A model generated the notes under the pieces. It did no database searches. It was not told where the DNA came from and was given only the letters and a program-made list of their open reading frames with translations. Source: Setomelanomma holmii (Eukaryota; Ascomycota; Dothideomycetes; Pleosporales; Phaeosphaeriaceae). From it: a stretch of DNA of 64,000 nucleotides. Below are positions 20,597 to 31,889 of this stretch, piece after piece. The first letter of the stretch is position 1, and every line of letters begins with the position of its first letter. Both the position numbers and the translations under genes were made by a program. The stretch is taken from NCBI GenBank assembly GCA_010015745.1, contig ML978173.1, forward strand, positions 186,001-250,000. Direction: 5' to 3'.

Positions 20597-23500
20597 GGCG
20601 ACAGTTGGGGAACATGACTGTGGCTGGGGGATGCTGCGCCTAAGAGCAAATAGGTGGGATAGTCGCGACAAGGGAGAGTCAGCAGCGGAGCGGTGGGTCA
20701 AGGAATAGGATTCTGATGGAGAGTGTCTTAGCGCTGTTCCATGGCATCGTCCCGCTCTTGGACACCGGAACCGGGTCGCGTTATTTCCACCGAGTCGTCC
20801 GCTCGTTGGCTGCTCTTCGACACCAAGGGCTGCAGAAAGTTCCTGCAATATGTATATCAATTGAAACGTAATCGCACACTGTTGATCTCAATCAGTGTAT
20901 GGCTGATGAGTATGGAGCTGTTTCTCTGTTTCCTGAACATCTGTCGCAGTCGTGCCTTCCCCACCCCTCGCCGTCATTCACATTAACAGCACCAAATTCG
21001 TTTAGTACAAGACAGCGGGAGCTGCACCACCACAGCCGCCAAGTGACGAAGCACAGCCATTCGCCTATCCACTGCCTGTGGCGTCATGGTATTGTTCGCA
21101 GCGTATATGCTCATAGGTTGAGATGCGGTGAGGGGTCTTCGTCCGGCGCCACCCACGCCACTCCAAGGCTAGTCAGAAGAGCACTAGGCTCTTGGGGCTT
21201 ACCGACGCGAAGCGGAGCAGCAAGCACGCTTTGCTCCATTCAAGGCGCGCGCTAAGTGGTCTGATCTTCTGTGCGATCGCAGCTTGGTCTGTTCCCATAC
21301 TTCGTCGTGCGCTCTAAAGCCACTCATCGTGGCAGTGATCAACGTTGAGAGCTCGGTTGAGGCGTCCGTGTCGTATTGCCAATCCATAAAAGACACCGTC
21401 ATGTGGCCAAGCATTTGATTTTCTCCTCAAAAGTAAGGTCGCTTCGGAGCGTACTGTTTGCGAAGCCCGACCGGATGCATTCCCACTGCACCAGCCTCTC
21501 GCATGCGAAACTCATAGCGCCGGATAAACTCTCTGCAAAAGTGACAGCGTGGCTTGACCTTGGGGCTGGTGGGGCTTGACCTGTTCCGGTTGGTTACGTT
21601 GCCGAGCTTTAGACGTCGTACACATTCCTCAGAGAGTCTTGCCATGCCTTGGTACTGGTTCGGTGAGAAACAGGTGCAGACAGAGGACAATGTCGGCGCA
21701 AGTGCCGAGCATGGGACAAGCATTGGGTCGAGTCCATCTGACTTGGAGCCCCCTGCGATGATGATAATCTCACAGCCGCAAAGATGGGTGCAGTGGGCCC
21801 GCTTGTCCGCTTGAGTTTCCTTCGAACTCAGTATTCGAATGCCGCAATTAGTAATTGGAGAATATTGGCTGCAAGGACGGTTCGATATGCAGCCCTTGAG
21901 CAGACTTCACATTTGCTTAAGAGACTTTCTGGCAATGCTACTTGATTTGGTTCGTAAGGCGAGAGTAATTGCGGATCTGATTAGTGACGGATGCTCGCTT
22001 CCACAGTCGGTCGCACGTCGTGCTCCAAACTATGAGCTTGTCGCACCTACCTTTCGGTTATGCCGTAATCGTGGTTTTGGGGTGTCATTCCGACAAGTCT
22101 TGGCCTTCAGGTATTCGAGCCACAGTCACAGGAGCTAACGAAGGAAATTGGGCTATATTTGGGCGGCTTTGTGGCTAGTGTGCACTTGTGGCTGGTAATG
22201 CGGATGTCGAACCAAGGCTTGCGTGTGGCATTCGTGGACTACGCGTCTCTTCTTGACGCCCTTGAGATCGTGAGTCAATTGCGACACCAGCGATAAGACT
22301 ATTGTGATGTTGAATTTTAGCCGTTGATTAGCCACAGAGCCAAGACTATTTGCAACGAGGTTTGCGGCAGGTTGCGACTTGACTGCATGGTTGGGATCGT
22401 GGGCCTGCTGTATTGTGGCGTCACCGAGCAGGGCCATTGTAATTGGACGAATTGATTGAGGTGCTTGCATAGAAATTGTGAGATTGTGCGCAGCCTCGAT
22501 CGGAAACTGTTAGGAAGTTGGGGTTGGAATATCCCGGCAGCATCAATAGTACGAGAGAAGAGACATGACTAGACTACAGATGTAGGGTAGCAGAAGTCTG
22601 AACGACGCGTATTGCTCGTCTCTTTGCAGTTCTTGGTGTCGGCGGAGATGTGGTTGAAGAATCTAGTGCCAGTCCGGGGGTGTGGCTTATCAGCATGGCG
22701 GCCAAGACGTCACCTCCTGGAACTGACAGTGCGATCGCAAATTCTTGTGGCGCATGACCTCGCGCAAAGCAGCCCGTTATGTAAACATTACACGGATCAG
22801 TGTTGAGCGGTGACCTTCGGCCGCACGAGTAAATGAGGAGACCACGAGTGCTGCAAAACATTGAGGCGCACCCACCAGCATTGCCAGAGACGTTACTTTC
22901 TGCGATGTATCGAAGTTTTTGCCGGTCATTGACAGGACAATCGCTTCATCCATTCGCTGTCGAGTAGAGAAGAGTGAAAAAATTGCAGACTCGACACTAG
23001 AGACTATAAGAGAGGGTTGTGGGCGAAACTGCATCGGTGCGACACTGTCTTCTCATCTCATTTCTTTCTGAATATGGCGTAACGGCTGACATTCTGAGTT
23101 TGTGCGCAGAATAGACTCAGTTGGACTGGCGTGCGAATGTGCTGTTCGAATGTCGCTCGATGATGGCAGGAACGCAACGACTCCGAAAATGCCAAAATCA
23201 TTTGCTCACTCTGTCAAATCGCAGGCTGAAGTCGTGTACCACGATCAAATTGCGCGAGTAATGCTGAAGCTCATAGCGCTTGATATGAATCGCAATGTCA
23301 GAGTGGTAGCACTCGTAAACGACAACAGACGTGTGTCCCGTCTGAGTCGTTCCACGATGAGTCATGCATGATGCGAAGATGGGAATGCCAGTCGACACCA
23401 CATTGTTCTTCGAGAAACGGGGTTTTCGAAGGTGCATGTGGGATCAACTGAACGTGCTCCTGGCCGTGAAAATAGCTTCGTTGATGGCGATAGCGAAATT

Positions 23501-23760
23501 GCGGATAAGCTGATTCGAAAGTGAATTGTCTTTGGCTGATACTGCTATAGTTCGAGTTCGAGGTAGCCAGGCTGTCTTCAGAGAAGTGTTGTTCTTGATC
23601 ATATTCGTGCTCGCTCGTCTTGGTGTTCGAGAGCCTGTTAACGCTCAAAGAGGCCCGTGCACGCTAATCATTAGCCGACACACTCGAATATCGCAGATTT
23701 TAGACTCCAACGACTACGACCACGACAACTAATCTCCAGCACAACACCGGAAACGACATC
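20597..23760. other. Gene-poor 3.2 kb stretch
   Basis: It holds the promoter of the Zn2Cys6 gene and of the uL13 gene. Apart from the split ORF at 21199-21645 (listed separately), the open minus-strand frames at 22574-22861 and 22777-23034 (the latter with MDEAIVLSMTGKNF inside) overlap each other and have no motif, so they are not called. No repeat was seen. Confidence 0.35.
21199..21645 (-). pseudogene. Hypothetical ORF split by one in-frame TGA
   Basis: From the ATG at 21645 the frame reads MARLSEECVRRLKLG, a CHFCREFI cysteine pair, and ends at a TGA (21429-21427) after KRPYF. The same frame then stays open with no shift through GENQMLGHMTVSFMDWQYD to a stop at 21199, 148 codons in all apart from the TGA. 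Both halves have a natural residue mix. A C-to-T change in a CGA Arg codon would explain it. No normal intron fits, since the only candidate acceptor here would be GAG. No family is recognised. Confidence 0.35.
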
Positions 23761-24764
23761 ATGTCCACCTTTGAGCCGGTCATCGTACGTACCTTCCGCA
23801 TATACGACACCACAATCCCCGAGTTAAGCAGTCGCGATCTACGCTACCAATGCTCGCCCCGAAACCTCCGCAAAGTCGTCCTAGAATCTCTGGCTGACTT
23901 GTGATGCAGGTCATTGATGGCAAGGGCCATTTGCTCGGTCGCCTCGCCAGCACCGTCGCCAAGCAGCTGCTCAATGGCCAGAAGATTGTCGTTGTGCGCT
24001 GCGAAGCCCTGAACATCTCGGGCGAGTTCTTCCGCGCCAAGTGTACGTTGTCCCCCCCGACCACGAGAGAGAACCGAGAGTAGACACATTGAGAGTGAGG
24101 GGTTACGGCAGTGGGCTTAACACGTGCTGGAATACTCGATGTGTCTGTTCTTGGGAATCGCAGTTGGAAAATGTTGCAAGCAGGAACCACAAGCTGACAC
24201 TATTCACAGTGAAGTACTCTGCTTTCATGCGCAAGCAGACCCGTTTCAACCCCACCCGCGGTGGTACGTTCAAATATCCTACCAGTACGCCAGGAACGCA
24301 GCACTGACATACCCAGGACCCTTCCACTTCCGCGCTCCCTCCAAGATGTTCTGGCGAACCGTCCGCGGCATGATTCCTCACAAGACCGCCCGCGGTAAGG
24401 CCGCCATTGAGCGCCTAAAGACCTTCGAGGGCATTCCTCCCCCATACGACAAGAAGAAGCGCGTTGTTGTGCCCCAGGCTCTGCGAGTACTGAGGTTGAA
24501 GCCTGGACGCAAGTACTGCACTGTCGGCCGTCTCGGACACGAGTTTGGCTGGAAGTACCAAGACGTTGTTGCTCGGTATGTGGTATTTATATTGTGCTGG
24601 AAACATGAGCTAATTCGTGCAACAGTCTCGAAGAGCGCAGGAAGGTCAAGGGTGCCGCATACTACGAGCGCAAGAAGGCCGCCCGGAGGCAGTTGGCTGA
24701 GGCCAAGAAGACGGCCACCGTTGACAGCAAGACCCAGGAGCACCTCACCTCGCTCGGCTACTAG
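23761..24764 (+). CDS. RPL16: 60S ribosomal protein uL13 (L13a/L16)
   Basis: Five exons: 23761-23784, 23910-24042, 24210-24263, 24317-24575 and 24626-24764; 202 residues, the exact family size. The protein starts MSTFEPV, continues IDGKGHLLGRLASTVAKQLL, FMRKQTRFNPTRGGPFHFRAP and MIPHKTARGKAA, and ends EHLTSLGY. These are invariant uL13 blocks that contact 25S rRNA in the large subunit. The first intron comes directly after eight codons, as is common in fungal ribosomal genes, and the first two introns (125 and 167 bases) are longer than average. I looked for snoRNA C/D boxes in them, because vertebrate RPL13A introns host snoRNAs, and found none. High, growth-coupled expression is expected. 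Confidence 0.97.
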
Positions 24765-25544
24765 ACTACGGCAGTTAATGAACAGTGTCGGTGTCGGTAA
24801 CGTGGTTCGGCGTGGGATGCATTGGGCTCATGGGATCTTTTCTACCTCTACTATACTTCGACCATTCCAACGGGTGTCCAGGCTAAAAGAGCACATCACT
24901 ACTAGAGTGCTCACGTGTTCATGGGTGTCATCGCGGTCGGTCTGCTGTGTCTCAGGTACTCTTCCGGCTAGAAGAAATACGAAATGAAAATCCCAGAGCT
25001 GCTCGATAGCATTTTGATGGCGTTTTGCACAGTCAATATATCCAGTCTCATCATGCATCCTCTCATTGCACTTGAGTGTCGTGCGCGATGTTTGTTTGCA
25101 ACCTTTATCGTTCTTAGCGACGCGCCGCGATATGTCATGCTATGATTTTCGGCTGACCCGGATCTGATCCGCGTCTGTCGGAGAGAAGGACATGGCGGCT
25201 TAAGCTGCTCGCGCAGCTGGCCAATGGGCGCATAGCCTCGGTTGTGACGTCGCGTCGGATCTTTACCCCAGCTTTTCCCAAGTCGCCTTCGACATCTTCA
25301 GCATCATCTGCATATACACTAGACAGACATTGGAAGACCACACACGCGTTCTTGGGGTTTTCTTTGTCTATATACCCTTTCCGTTGACATCTATTGAGAG
25401 CTACGACCCTTGCACTCCATCGAACTTACTCCTCATCTGGCACTTATAGCTTGTTGCTAGCTTGGAACGCTTCCGTGAACATCTCACGTACACAACTTTG
25501 GCTTTGTCCAGCGAGTTCTTTCCAATCTTCAGTTACTTATCGAA
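24765..25544. other. Intergenic, no gene seen
   Basis: 780 bases between uL13 and the acyl-CoA synthetase, both on plus. It holds the 3' end of the first and the promoter of the second, including a CTATATACCC element near 25367-25376 about 170 bases before the ATG. Short open frames only. Confidence 0.4.
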
Positions 25545-27363
25545 ATGGTCGGCGCAAAGGATCGCCTTAAGCAACTCGCGTCGCATTTCACTTCCGCGAA
25601 CCCTGTCCCTGGGCCTCCACCTATCCAACCAGGTGACAGCCATGAGTACCACCACAGACACAACTTCCACACATTAAGTCCAACCTTCTTCCTTCCGCGC
25701 GCTGCGCAGATTGAGCCTGATGCGACGGCAATCTACCACAAGACAGCGAACAACAAGATCTTGCGACGCACATATGCCGTTACAGCGGACCGCGCACGAG
25801 GATTGGCGTACTACCTCAAGAAACATGGCTACAAGAAGGTTGGCATACTTGCGACGAACACACCCGCGTTTCTTGAAAGTATCTTTGGTATTGCGGCTGC
25901 AGGTAGCGTAAATGTCGCGATCAACTACCGCTTGAAGCACGACGACATCAGCTACATCTTCCAACATGCTGATGTCGACATGATTATTTGCGACTTCGAG
26001 TTCGTGGACTTACTCGACGACTTCAAGAAGGCGAAACCCGACATTCCAATCCTCGTCGACAATGACACCGATGCGACCGAAGGTGAACTGTCTGGCCCAT
26101 TCGACGAGGCGGTGCTAGAAGGCCTCAATCACGACATCGCAACTGGCCACAAAGGCTGGGCAGGTCTTGAGACACAGGCTAGTCATGAGGAGGATGTCAT
26201 CGCGCTTGCGTATACATCTGGTACTACGGCGCGTCCGAAGGGTGTGGAGTACACACATCGTGGCGCATACCTCGCTGCGATGGGCAACGTCATCGAGTCT
26301 GGACTCAACTACCACACCGGCCGCGCGAAGTATCTTTGGACGCTGCCCATGTTTCACGCCATTGGATGGACCTTTCCGTGGTCTGTGACGGCTGTACGAG
26401 GCACGCACTACTGTCTGCGCAAGATTGACTACCCTCAAATCTGGCGATTACTGAAAGAAGAGGGTGTCACACATTTCAACGCTGCACCGACAGTCAACAC
26501 TCTGCTGTGTGCAGCGAAGGAGGCGGAAAGATTGCCAAATCCTGTCCGCGTGACTGTAGCAGCGAGCCCACCCAGTGCATGGCTCTTCGAACAAATGACA
26601 AATCTCAACCTGACACCAGTGCACGTCTATGGTCTTACGGAGACTTACGGACCCATTACGAAGGGCTACCACATGCCTGAATGGGAAACGATACCCAAGA
26701 AAGAGAAGTACGACAGAATGGCGCGCCAGGGTCACGGCTTCATCATGGGTCTACCCGTGCGAGTGATCAAGACTGAGCAAGAAGAGGGTGTCTTGATCAA
26801 TGTCGAGAAGAACGGCAAGGAGATTGGAGAAATCGTCTTTGAAGGCAACATCTGCGCCAAGGGATACTACAAAGATGCGGAAGCGACAAGGAAGCTCTGG
26901 GCAGGCAATGTGCTGCATAGCGGAGATTTGGCGGTCTGGCATCCTGATGGCGCGATTCAGATTTTGGATCGAGCGAAGGATATCATCATTTCTGGTAAGT
27001 TGGCTTCTCCTGCAACATCCCAGCACACCGACTAACGTCAATACAGGCGGCGAGAATATATCCTCGGTAGCTCTCGAAGCCATGCTCTCGACCCATCCAC
27101 AAATTCTCGAAGTTGGTGTATGCGCCGTTGCTGATTCGCACTGGGGTGAGCGACCCAAGGCATTCGTTACGACCAAGGATGGAACGAACAGCGATACGCT
27201 CGGTCAAGAGGTGATTCAGTGGGCCAAAGAGCATAGCCATATCAGCAGGTTCATGGTGCCGAGGGAGGTAGAAGTGGTGAAGGAGTTACCAAAGACAAGT
27301 ACGGGCAAGATCAAGAAGAATGTGCTTAGAGAGTGGGCGAGGGGAAATAGGGATAACAAATGA
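25545..27363 (+). CDS. AMP-binding acyl-CoA synthetase (ANL superfamily)
   Basis: Exons 25545-26994 and 27047-27363 (intron 52 bases, GTAAGT...ACTAAC...ACAG) give 588 residues. The adenylation signature YTSGTTARPKGVEYTHRG is near residues 222-239, the YGLTETYGP motif near 365, SGDLAVWHPDG near 465, the hinge and GENISSVALEAML after the splice, and the catalytic-lysine motif TSTGKIKKNVL close to the C-terminus. It would activate a carboxylic acid with ATP and load it on CoA. The overall layout (GLNYHTGRAKYLWTLPMFHAIGW) is that of fungal/plant medium-chain or acyl-activating enzymes rather than of luciferase-type or NRPS modules. No PTS1 tripeptide ends the protein (it ends DNK), so peroxisomal targeting is not supported. 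The acid substrate is unknown. Confidence 0.93.
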
Positions 27364-27384
27364 GAAACTAAAGCGGATGATTAT

Positions 27385-27426
27385 AAGAGTCTTACGCGAA
27401 GAGTCTTACGCGAAGAGTCTTACGCG
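27385..27426. repeat. Three perfect 14-base direct repeats
   Basis: The unit AAGAGTCTTACGCG is repeated three times without mismatch about 20 bases after the stop codon of the acyl-CoA synthetase. It lies in the probable 3' UTR. Confidence 0.95.
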
Positions 27427-27697
27427 ATGTACATATGCCTGTGGAACTTGGTACTATTCTGGTGTGGTTTGAACCAAGGTGTATTATAACGCATTTAATG
27501 ATTAAAGTGCATGTATCACCGCACCATAGATCGAGGACTGTTTGTTGCCACTTCAGAGCATACTTATCGGAATAGTCAAGGACGTGTTAGAGCCGAACCT
27601 CATTCGTTGTGGCTTCAACTTTGCTAGAAAGACATGCTGGAGGTTGCAAAAGTTGCATGACCGTAATTCCACGTTAAATCATGACACCTAGGGCGTA

Positions 27698-28462
27698 CTA
27701 TTGAAATGTGCCAAGCACCTCATCTGGATGACCGCTGTAGATACTCGGATCGATGAACTCAGCCTTCACCAGCGGCCTTTTCTCCCCGTGGTGATTTTCC
27801 TCCCACGCTTCCAGAAACGTAGGATCCTGGACTTCGTCAATATTAGCATACATAGTGCATCCAAGCCGTTGCAACACAATACACCTCTCATCCATAGTGC
27901 GAGCCAACGATACAATCCCAAAGTGCTGTGGCCTAAGCGTCTCGCCGCCTACGCGACCTATTATTACCTTCTCGCACGCAAGCACACAAAGCGCCCCTAG
28001 CTGGTGCGAAGGCCACGCAATGCGAGCCCATCCGCGTTCTAAGCGCGAGGATTCTAAAGCTTCGTTAGCGTCGATAGCATTAAATGCTTCCTCATCGCCA
28101 TTCTCGAGCTTGCTAACGAAGGTACGCCGGGCCTCGCTATCCCACCATGTTGCGCCTAAGCGCAGCAGGGCCCGACAGAAAGCGTCTTCAGCGTCTTGGT
28201 GTGCGTTGCATCGTAAAGGTGGGTCCAACGGGTCAAGGTGTAGGAAATCAAAATCAGGAGAGGTTGCATTTTCGAGCACTATAACACCGCCTCGTGAGGG
28301 CCAGCCCTGCAGTGTGACAGTTTCTTGTCTAAGTAAGGTGCGTTGCGAAATACGGAGGTTGTGCGCGCGGTGTCTGCCTAGTGAAGGGCTTTTGATAGAT
28401 GGATTTCGGCGCTCATGATTATCATAGACGCTTTGAGGGGCTAAATTGATTCCTGATGCCAT
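27698..28462 (-). CDS. Hypothetical protein, 254 residues
   Basis: Single exon, ATG in ATAATATGGCATC context. The composition is soluble and globular with no signal peptide or membrane helix. Notable parts are LQGWPSRGGVIVLEN near residue 52, HQDAEDAFCRALLRLGATWW near residue 87, and a long region with WARIAWPSHQLGALCVLACE and TLRPQHFGIVSLARTMDER. A single TATA-like element (TATAAAA, minus strand, near 28546-28552) lies about 85 bases upstream. It converges with the acyl-CoA synthetase. The length of the uninterrupted frame, promoter placement and amino-acid balance argue that it is real, but I do not recognise the family. Confidence 0.7.
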   Translation of the reverse strand: MASGINLAPQSVYDNHERRNPSIKSPSLGRHRAHNLRISQRTLLRQETVTLQGWPSRGGVIVLENATSPDFDFLHLDPLDPPLRCNAHQDAEDAFCRALLRLGATWWDSEARRTFVSKLENGDEEAFNAIDANEALESSRLERGWARIAWPSHQLGALCVLACEKVIIGRVGGETLRPQHFGIVSLARTMDERCIVLQRLGCTMYANIDEVQDPTFLEAWEENHHGEKRPLVKAEFIDPSIYSGHPDEVLGTFQ

Positions 28463-29301
28463 ATTATTGGGATAGTACGCTCGAAAGCATATGCGTGAAA
28501 TGTGTTGTTGAAGTTGGTTGTAATGGAGGTTTGGTATTGAACCTATAAAACCTCAGGGCGCTGCTTGACGCCCAGGCAGCCTGCGCCGCTAACGTTATCA
28601 ATACCGGTAGTGCCTAATAACCTGCTGTGCTCACATCTGCTTCACCTAACAAGTCTCTGTCAACTTTCTTCGCCCTCAAACGTCCCACAAAAGATCTCAG
28701 CACAGGTGCGCGACAGTTTGGCAGCTTTCGAGGATTGTTCAAAACGTCGCCAAAGCGCCCGCCGCCTGTTTCCCATCACGGTCTCTCAATTCCAAAAATC
28801 AGACTTGGCATATCGAGGCCATCTTCACCGGAGTACATAGTAAACGTCGTCCTCGATGAGCCTTGTGCCTGTGGCCACCAGGACAGTCGAGGATCTCGAC
28901 CAATGAGATGTCAGCACCGTCCACGGAATCTGCAACCGTACCGCGACGCAACCCGCAACACCATGTTCGAACACAGTTAGACTTGGCACAAAACGCCGTT
29001 TGAAATTTCTTCCGGCCTCAGCCCGACCGACAATTTGTTCTGCATCAGTTGCACAATGCGTTGGGTTGCCAATGCTGCCCCACTATTGGCTGGCGACAAG
29101 CATCTGTCAGAGAAGCATGTCGTTGGTACCAAGGCTGCAGTGCTTGGTATGGCTTGGTATGGGGATATCTTGATCCTTATGCGCTGATGGAGAGCGTAGT
29201 TTGATCTTTGTCCTTGTCTTTGCTGTTGATTTTCGTTCCTTTGGCTGCTGGACAGCATTTGACATCTTTGATTATTGTTTGCAATACCGGCCTCTTTCAA
29301 C
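28463..29301. other. Divergent intergenic region with an uncertain frame
   Basis: 840 bases. A plus frame at 28627-28980 has a protein-like middle (KIRLGISRPSSPEYIVNVVLDEP) but no ATG in its first 100 codons, so it would need an upstream exon that I cannot find. It is not called as a gene. The rest is promoter for the flanking genes. Confidence 0.35.
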
Positions 29302-30126
29302 ATGAAGATCTCTTCAGGCCTGGCACTTCTTTGTGTAGCATTGTCAAGTGTCGAAGCCTTCGCTGTCCCGCCTCAACATTTATGGGCAGTAAGTTCGGAC
29401 CTTTTCCGCAGCATGAGCTCGGCAACCATGACCATTTCGCATCACTATCGTTTGACTCGTAGCTGATGACCTATCTAGAGATCACTCAGTCGTCGAGCCT
29501 ACCGTTTTCATCCTATCAGGCGACAAATCGACATCGGTGGCGGCCAAGGTCAGAGTGAGGCACAACAGCAGGGCCAGAAGCCGCAGCGACAAGGAGGAGG
29601 CCTGACCATCGGGGGACTGACGCTTGGTGGTCCCAATGGAGGTCTCACTGCAGGCAACCTACAGCTTGGTGGTACTGGCCAGCGGAAGGGAGCGGGGCAG
29701 CAGAACCGCAACGCGACGGAAGCAGCTGGCGGAAAAGCACCAGCAGCCGAAGCCCAGAAGCCAGCTGCGGAAGCTCAAACACCTGACACTGAGCCCGCAG
29801 CCAATGTCAAGCAACCCTCCGCTGGCACTGGGATCGAGAATCAACCTGGACGTGCCGAAGGCGAAGCAGCGAAACAAGAAGCCCTGAAAGAAGCGGGTCA
29901 GACTGAAGCTGCTCAAGAACAGAAAGCAGATGGTGTGAAAGCTACGCAAGAGGCGGAACAGTTTTCTGATAACATTGGCATCGTGCTGAACGAAGCTGGG
30001 AACGCGCAGAACATCGGAGGCAATTTGGGCATTACTGAAGGATCGGACGGGAGCAAGTCCATTGGTGGTGAGAACGGGATAAATATCGCAAAGAATGGGC
30101 AAGCGACTGTGGCTGGGAATGAGTAG
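29302..30126 (+). CDS. Secreted Gly/Gln/Ala-rich low-complexity protein
   Basis: Exons 29302-29388 and 29479-30126 (intron 90 bases, GTAAGT...GCTGATGAC...TCTAG) give 244 residues. The signal peptide MKISSGLALLCVALSSVEA is followed by dibasic sites (SRR, IRR) that a Kex2-type protease could cut, leaving a chain starting near QIDIGGGQG. The mature part has a glycine block with repeated GGLTxGG/LxLGG steps (GGGLTIGGLTLGG), a central Ala/Glu/Gln/Pro-rich helix-prone region, and a C-terminal part with NIGGNLGITEGSDGSKS. No enzyme domain or cysteine pattern is visible. Such chains occur in fungal wall-associated or surface proteins; that role is inference. The start exon and intron are strongly supported by signal peptide and frame. 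Confidence 0.75.
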
Positions 30127-30180
30127 GCGTGCTTGAAGCTATCCTGGAACACTCAAGGGTGGTATCTTTCTTCATTGGAT

Positions 30181-30460
30181 GTTCTTCACTCCTCTCACAT
30201 ATGATCGCTTGTGCTCGCTCCTCTGTTCTTCTTCACATTGACTGCAGATGCTCGAAGATAGCCACGAATAGCTTTGTGGTGCTTTCGAGGAAAGCTTCAT
30301 GGGCAGATGTCTCGCTCACTGTACGTTCCTCTCTCCTCTCGTATGAGATTGCTTGGGCTCGCCTTGCTGTTCATGTCCTTCACGACGAGGCTAGATGCTT
30401 GAAGATAGCCGCGACTAGTTTTCGGCGATTTCTAAGAAGCACATCTTTTTGATTGGTCTT
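30181..30460. repeat. Imperfect tandem duplication, unit about 144 bases
   Basis: The segment starting GTTCTTCACTCCTCTC at 30181 is repeated from 30325 (GTTCCTCTCTCCTCTC). Matching landmarks at the same spacing are ATGATCGCTTGTGCTCGC against ATGAGATTGCTTGGGCTCGC, and GATGCTCGAAGATAGCC against GATGCTTGAAGATAGCC. The copies have clearly diverged. The repeat lies between the secreted protein gene and the coiled-coil gene. Confidence 0.75.
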
Positions 30461-30638
30461 GTGTCCTCATCTTCACTTATCACCGCTCCTTCCTTCAATG
30501 AACGCGCTCCGCACGAGCTGTTGTAAACATGGCAAGAACTTCCCTCACTTGTCTCACTCGCTCCAACTTTCACGACACTACACTCTTCTTTCTGCTTTAA
30601 GAAGTGTTTCGCTCTACTACGCTACTACTGGTGTGGAA

Positions 30639-31889
30639 ATGTCATTGCGTGGAGGCGACACTGGCGCGATGCGCGCTCATCACCGCCCTGGTGAGGAAAG
30701 TCCTGCACTTACTGATGCCGATACCATTACCGATGGATACCACACAGACCGCGACGCGAACGATGACGATAACCTTAAACCTGAGATCCAGCTGTCCTTG
30801 GCGGAACGACGCATCGACGATCTGACTGCGAGGAACGAGAAGCTGGAAAATGGTGAAGATAAAAGTAGATACACTCATTGAGCGGCTGACCACTTCCAAT
30901 GAAGACCTCAAGGTCCGAGTCGTGGCTTTGAAGAGCGATCTCTTTAAGCAATATCAGCGCGCTTCAAATGCAGAGAAGCGGGCCGAGACCGCTGAGCATG
31001 CATCTGACCAAGTTAACCTAGAAGAGATGCAAGCGATGCGGGAAGAGGCTTCCATGGCTGCAAAAGAGAAGGATTCTGCTTTCAGGGCACGCGATGAGGC
31101 ACAGAAAGAGGCGCAACAAGGGACGGCCGAAGTACAACGACTCTGTGCAGAGCTGAAGACAGTCCAAGTCTTCAACAAGAAAGCGGTTGCGAGCCTCAAC
31201 GAAGCTCGAGAGAAGGGCTCCGGTCCTGAGCCATCTATGTTTACGCAGCTTCACAACACGATCACTGCCCGCAACAATAAGATCGAGCAGCTGGTGGAGA
31301 AGTACGACAAACTCTCGGCTGAGCACTTTGAGACGTTGAAGCAGGTCAATAAAGACGGCGACGCGACTGAGACTTTGCGTGTGAAGCTCGAGGGGCAAGA
31401 AACGCAGATGACGGATATCCGCGCACGCCTTGCCGCAGCTGAGACCAAGCGAGACTGGTAAGTCCAGCCTTGTTCGCAGTCCATACTCAGACACTCTACA
31501 ATTTGTGAATAAGTGCGACTGACCAATTTGAAAATTGCAACAGGTACAAGAATGAACACGCTAAGCTTCTCGCCGAACGTAATGTCCGTAATGCTACAAC
31601 CTTTGCCGCCAACACCACCGAAGTCACAAATCTCAGCTCGGAGAATTTCGATCTCAAAGCTGACATCGAGTCGCTTGACGAAAAGATCCGCCTCTTAAAG
31701 TGGGACATCGCGTGCTACGTCACCGATCTCGACCTTTCCGAGGCCGGCTATCGTGTCTTCACTTGTCGCCATGTCAGACTCAGCGACATCTCCGATGGCC
31801 AGAATTCGACCCGGGAGAAGACGGCCGGCATAGTAGCGGCCGAGTTTTTTGACGACTATAAGTATGATGACGAGTTCCTCCAGGGGTAA
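30639..31889 (+). CDS. Coiled-coil protein with an apparent +1 frameshift
   Basis: The ATG at 30639 opens an acidic N-terminus and a heptad region ending LTARNEKLENGEDKS. The coiled coil then continues one base out of frame as DTLIERLTTSNEDLKVRV. The switch lies at about 30861-30868 beside an AAAA run; skipping one base gives a smooth 387-residue protein. After the main coil (EEMQAMREEASMAAKEKD and so on) an 86-base intron (31458-31543, GTAAGT...CTGACC...CAACAG) joins to YKNEHAKLLAERN and a short C-terminal domain ending DEFLQG. Alternatively translation starts at the ATG at 30850 in the second frame, giving a shorter intact protein. It is probably a structural or scaffold protein; no specific family is recognised. 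Confidence 0.6.

Noticed and set aside
23785..24209. snoRNAs in the long uL13 introns, as in vertebrate RPL13A
   Set aside because: No RTGATGA/CTGA box pair or terminal stem found in either intron.
28627..28980. 117-codon plus-strand frame with a protein-like middle
   Set aside because: There is no ATG before the protein-like part and no upstream exon was found.
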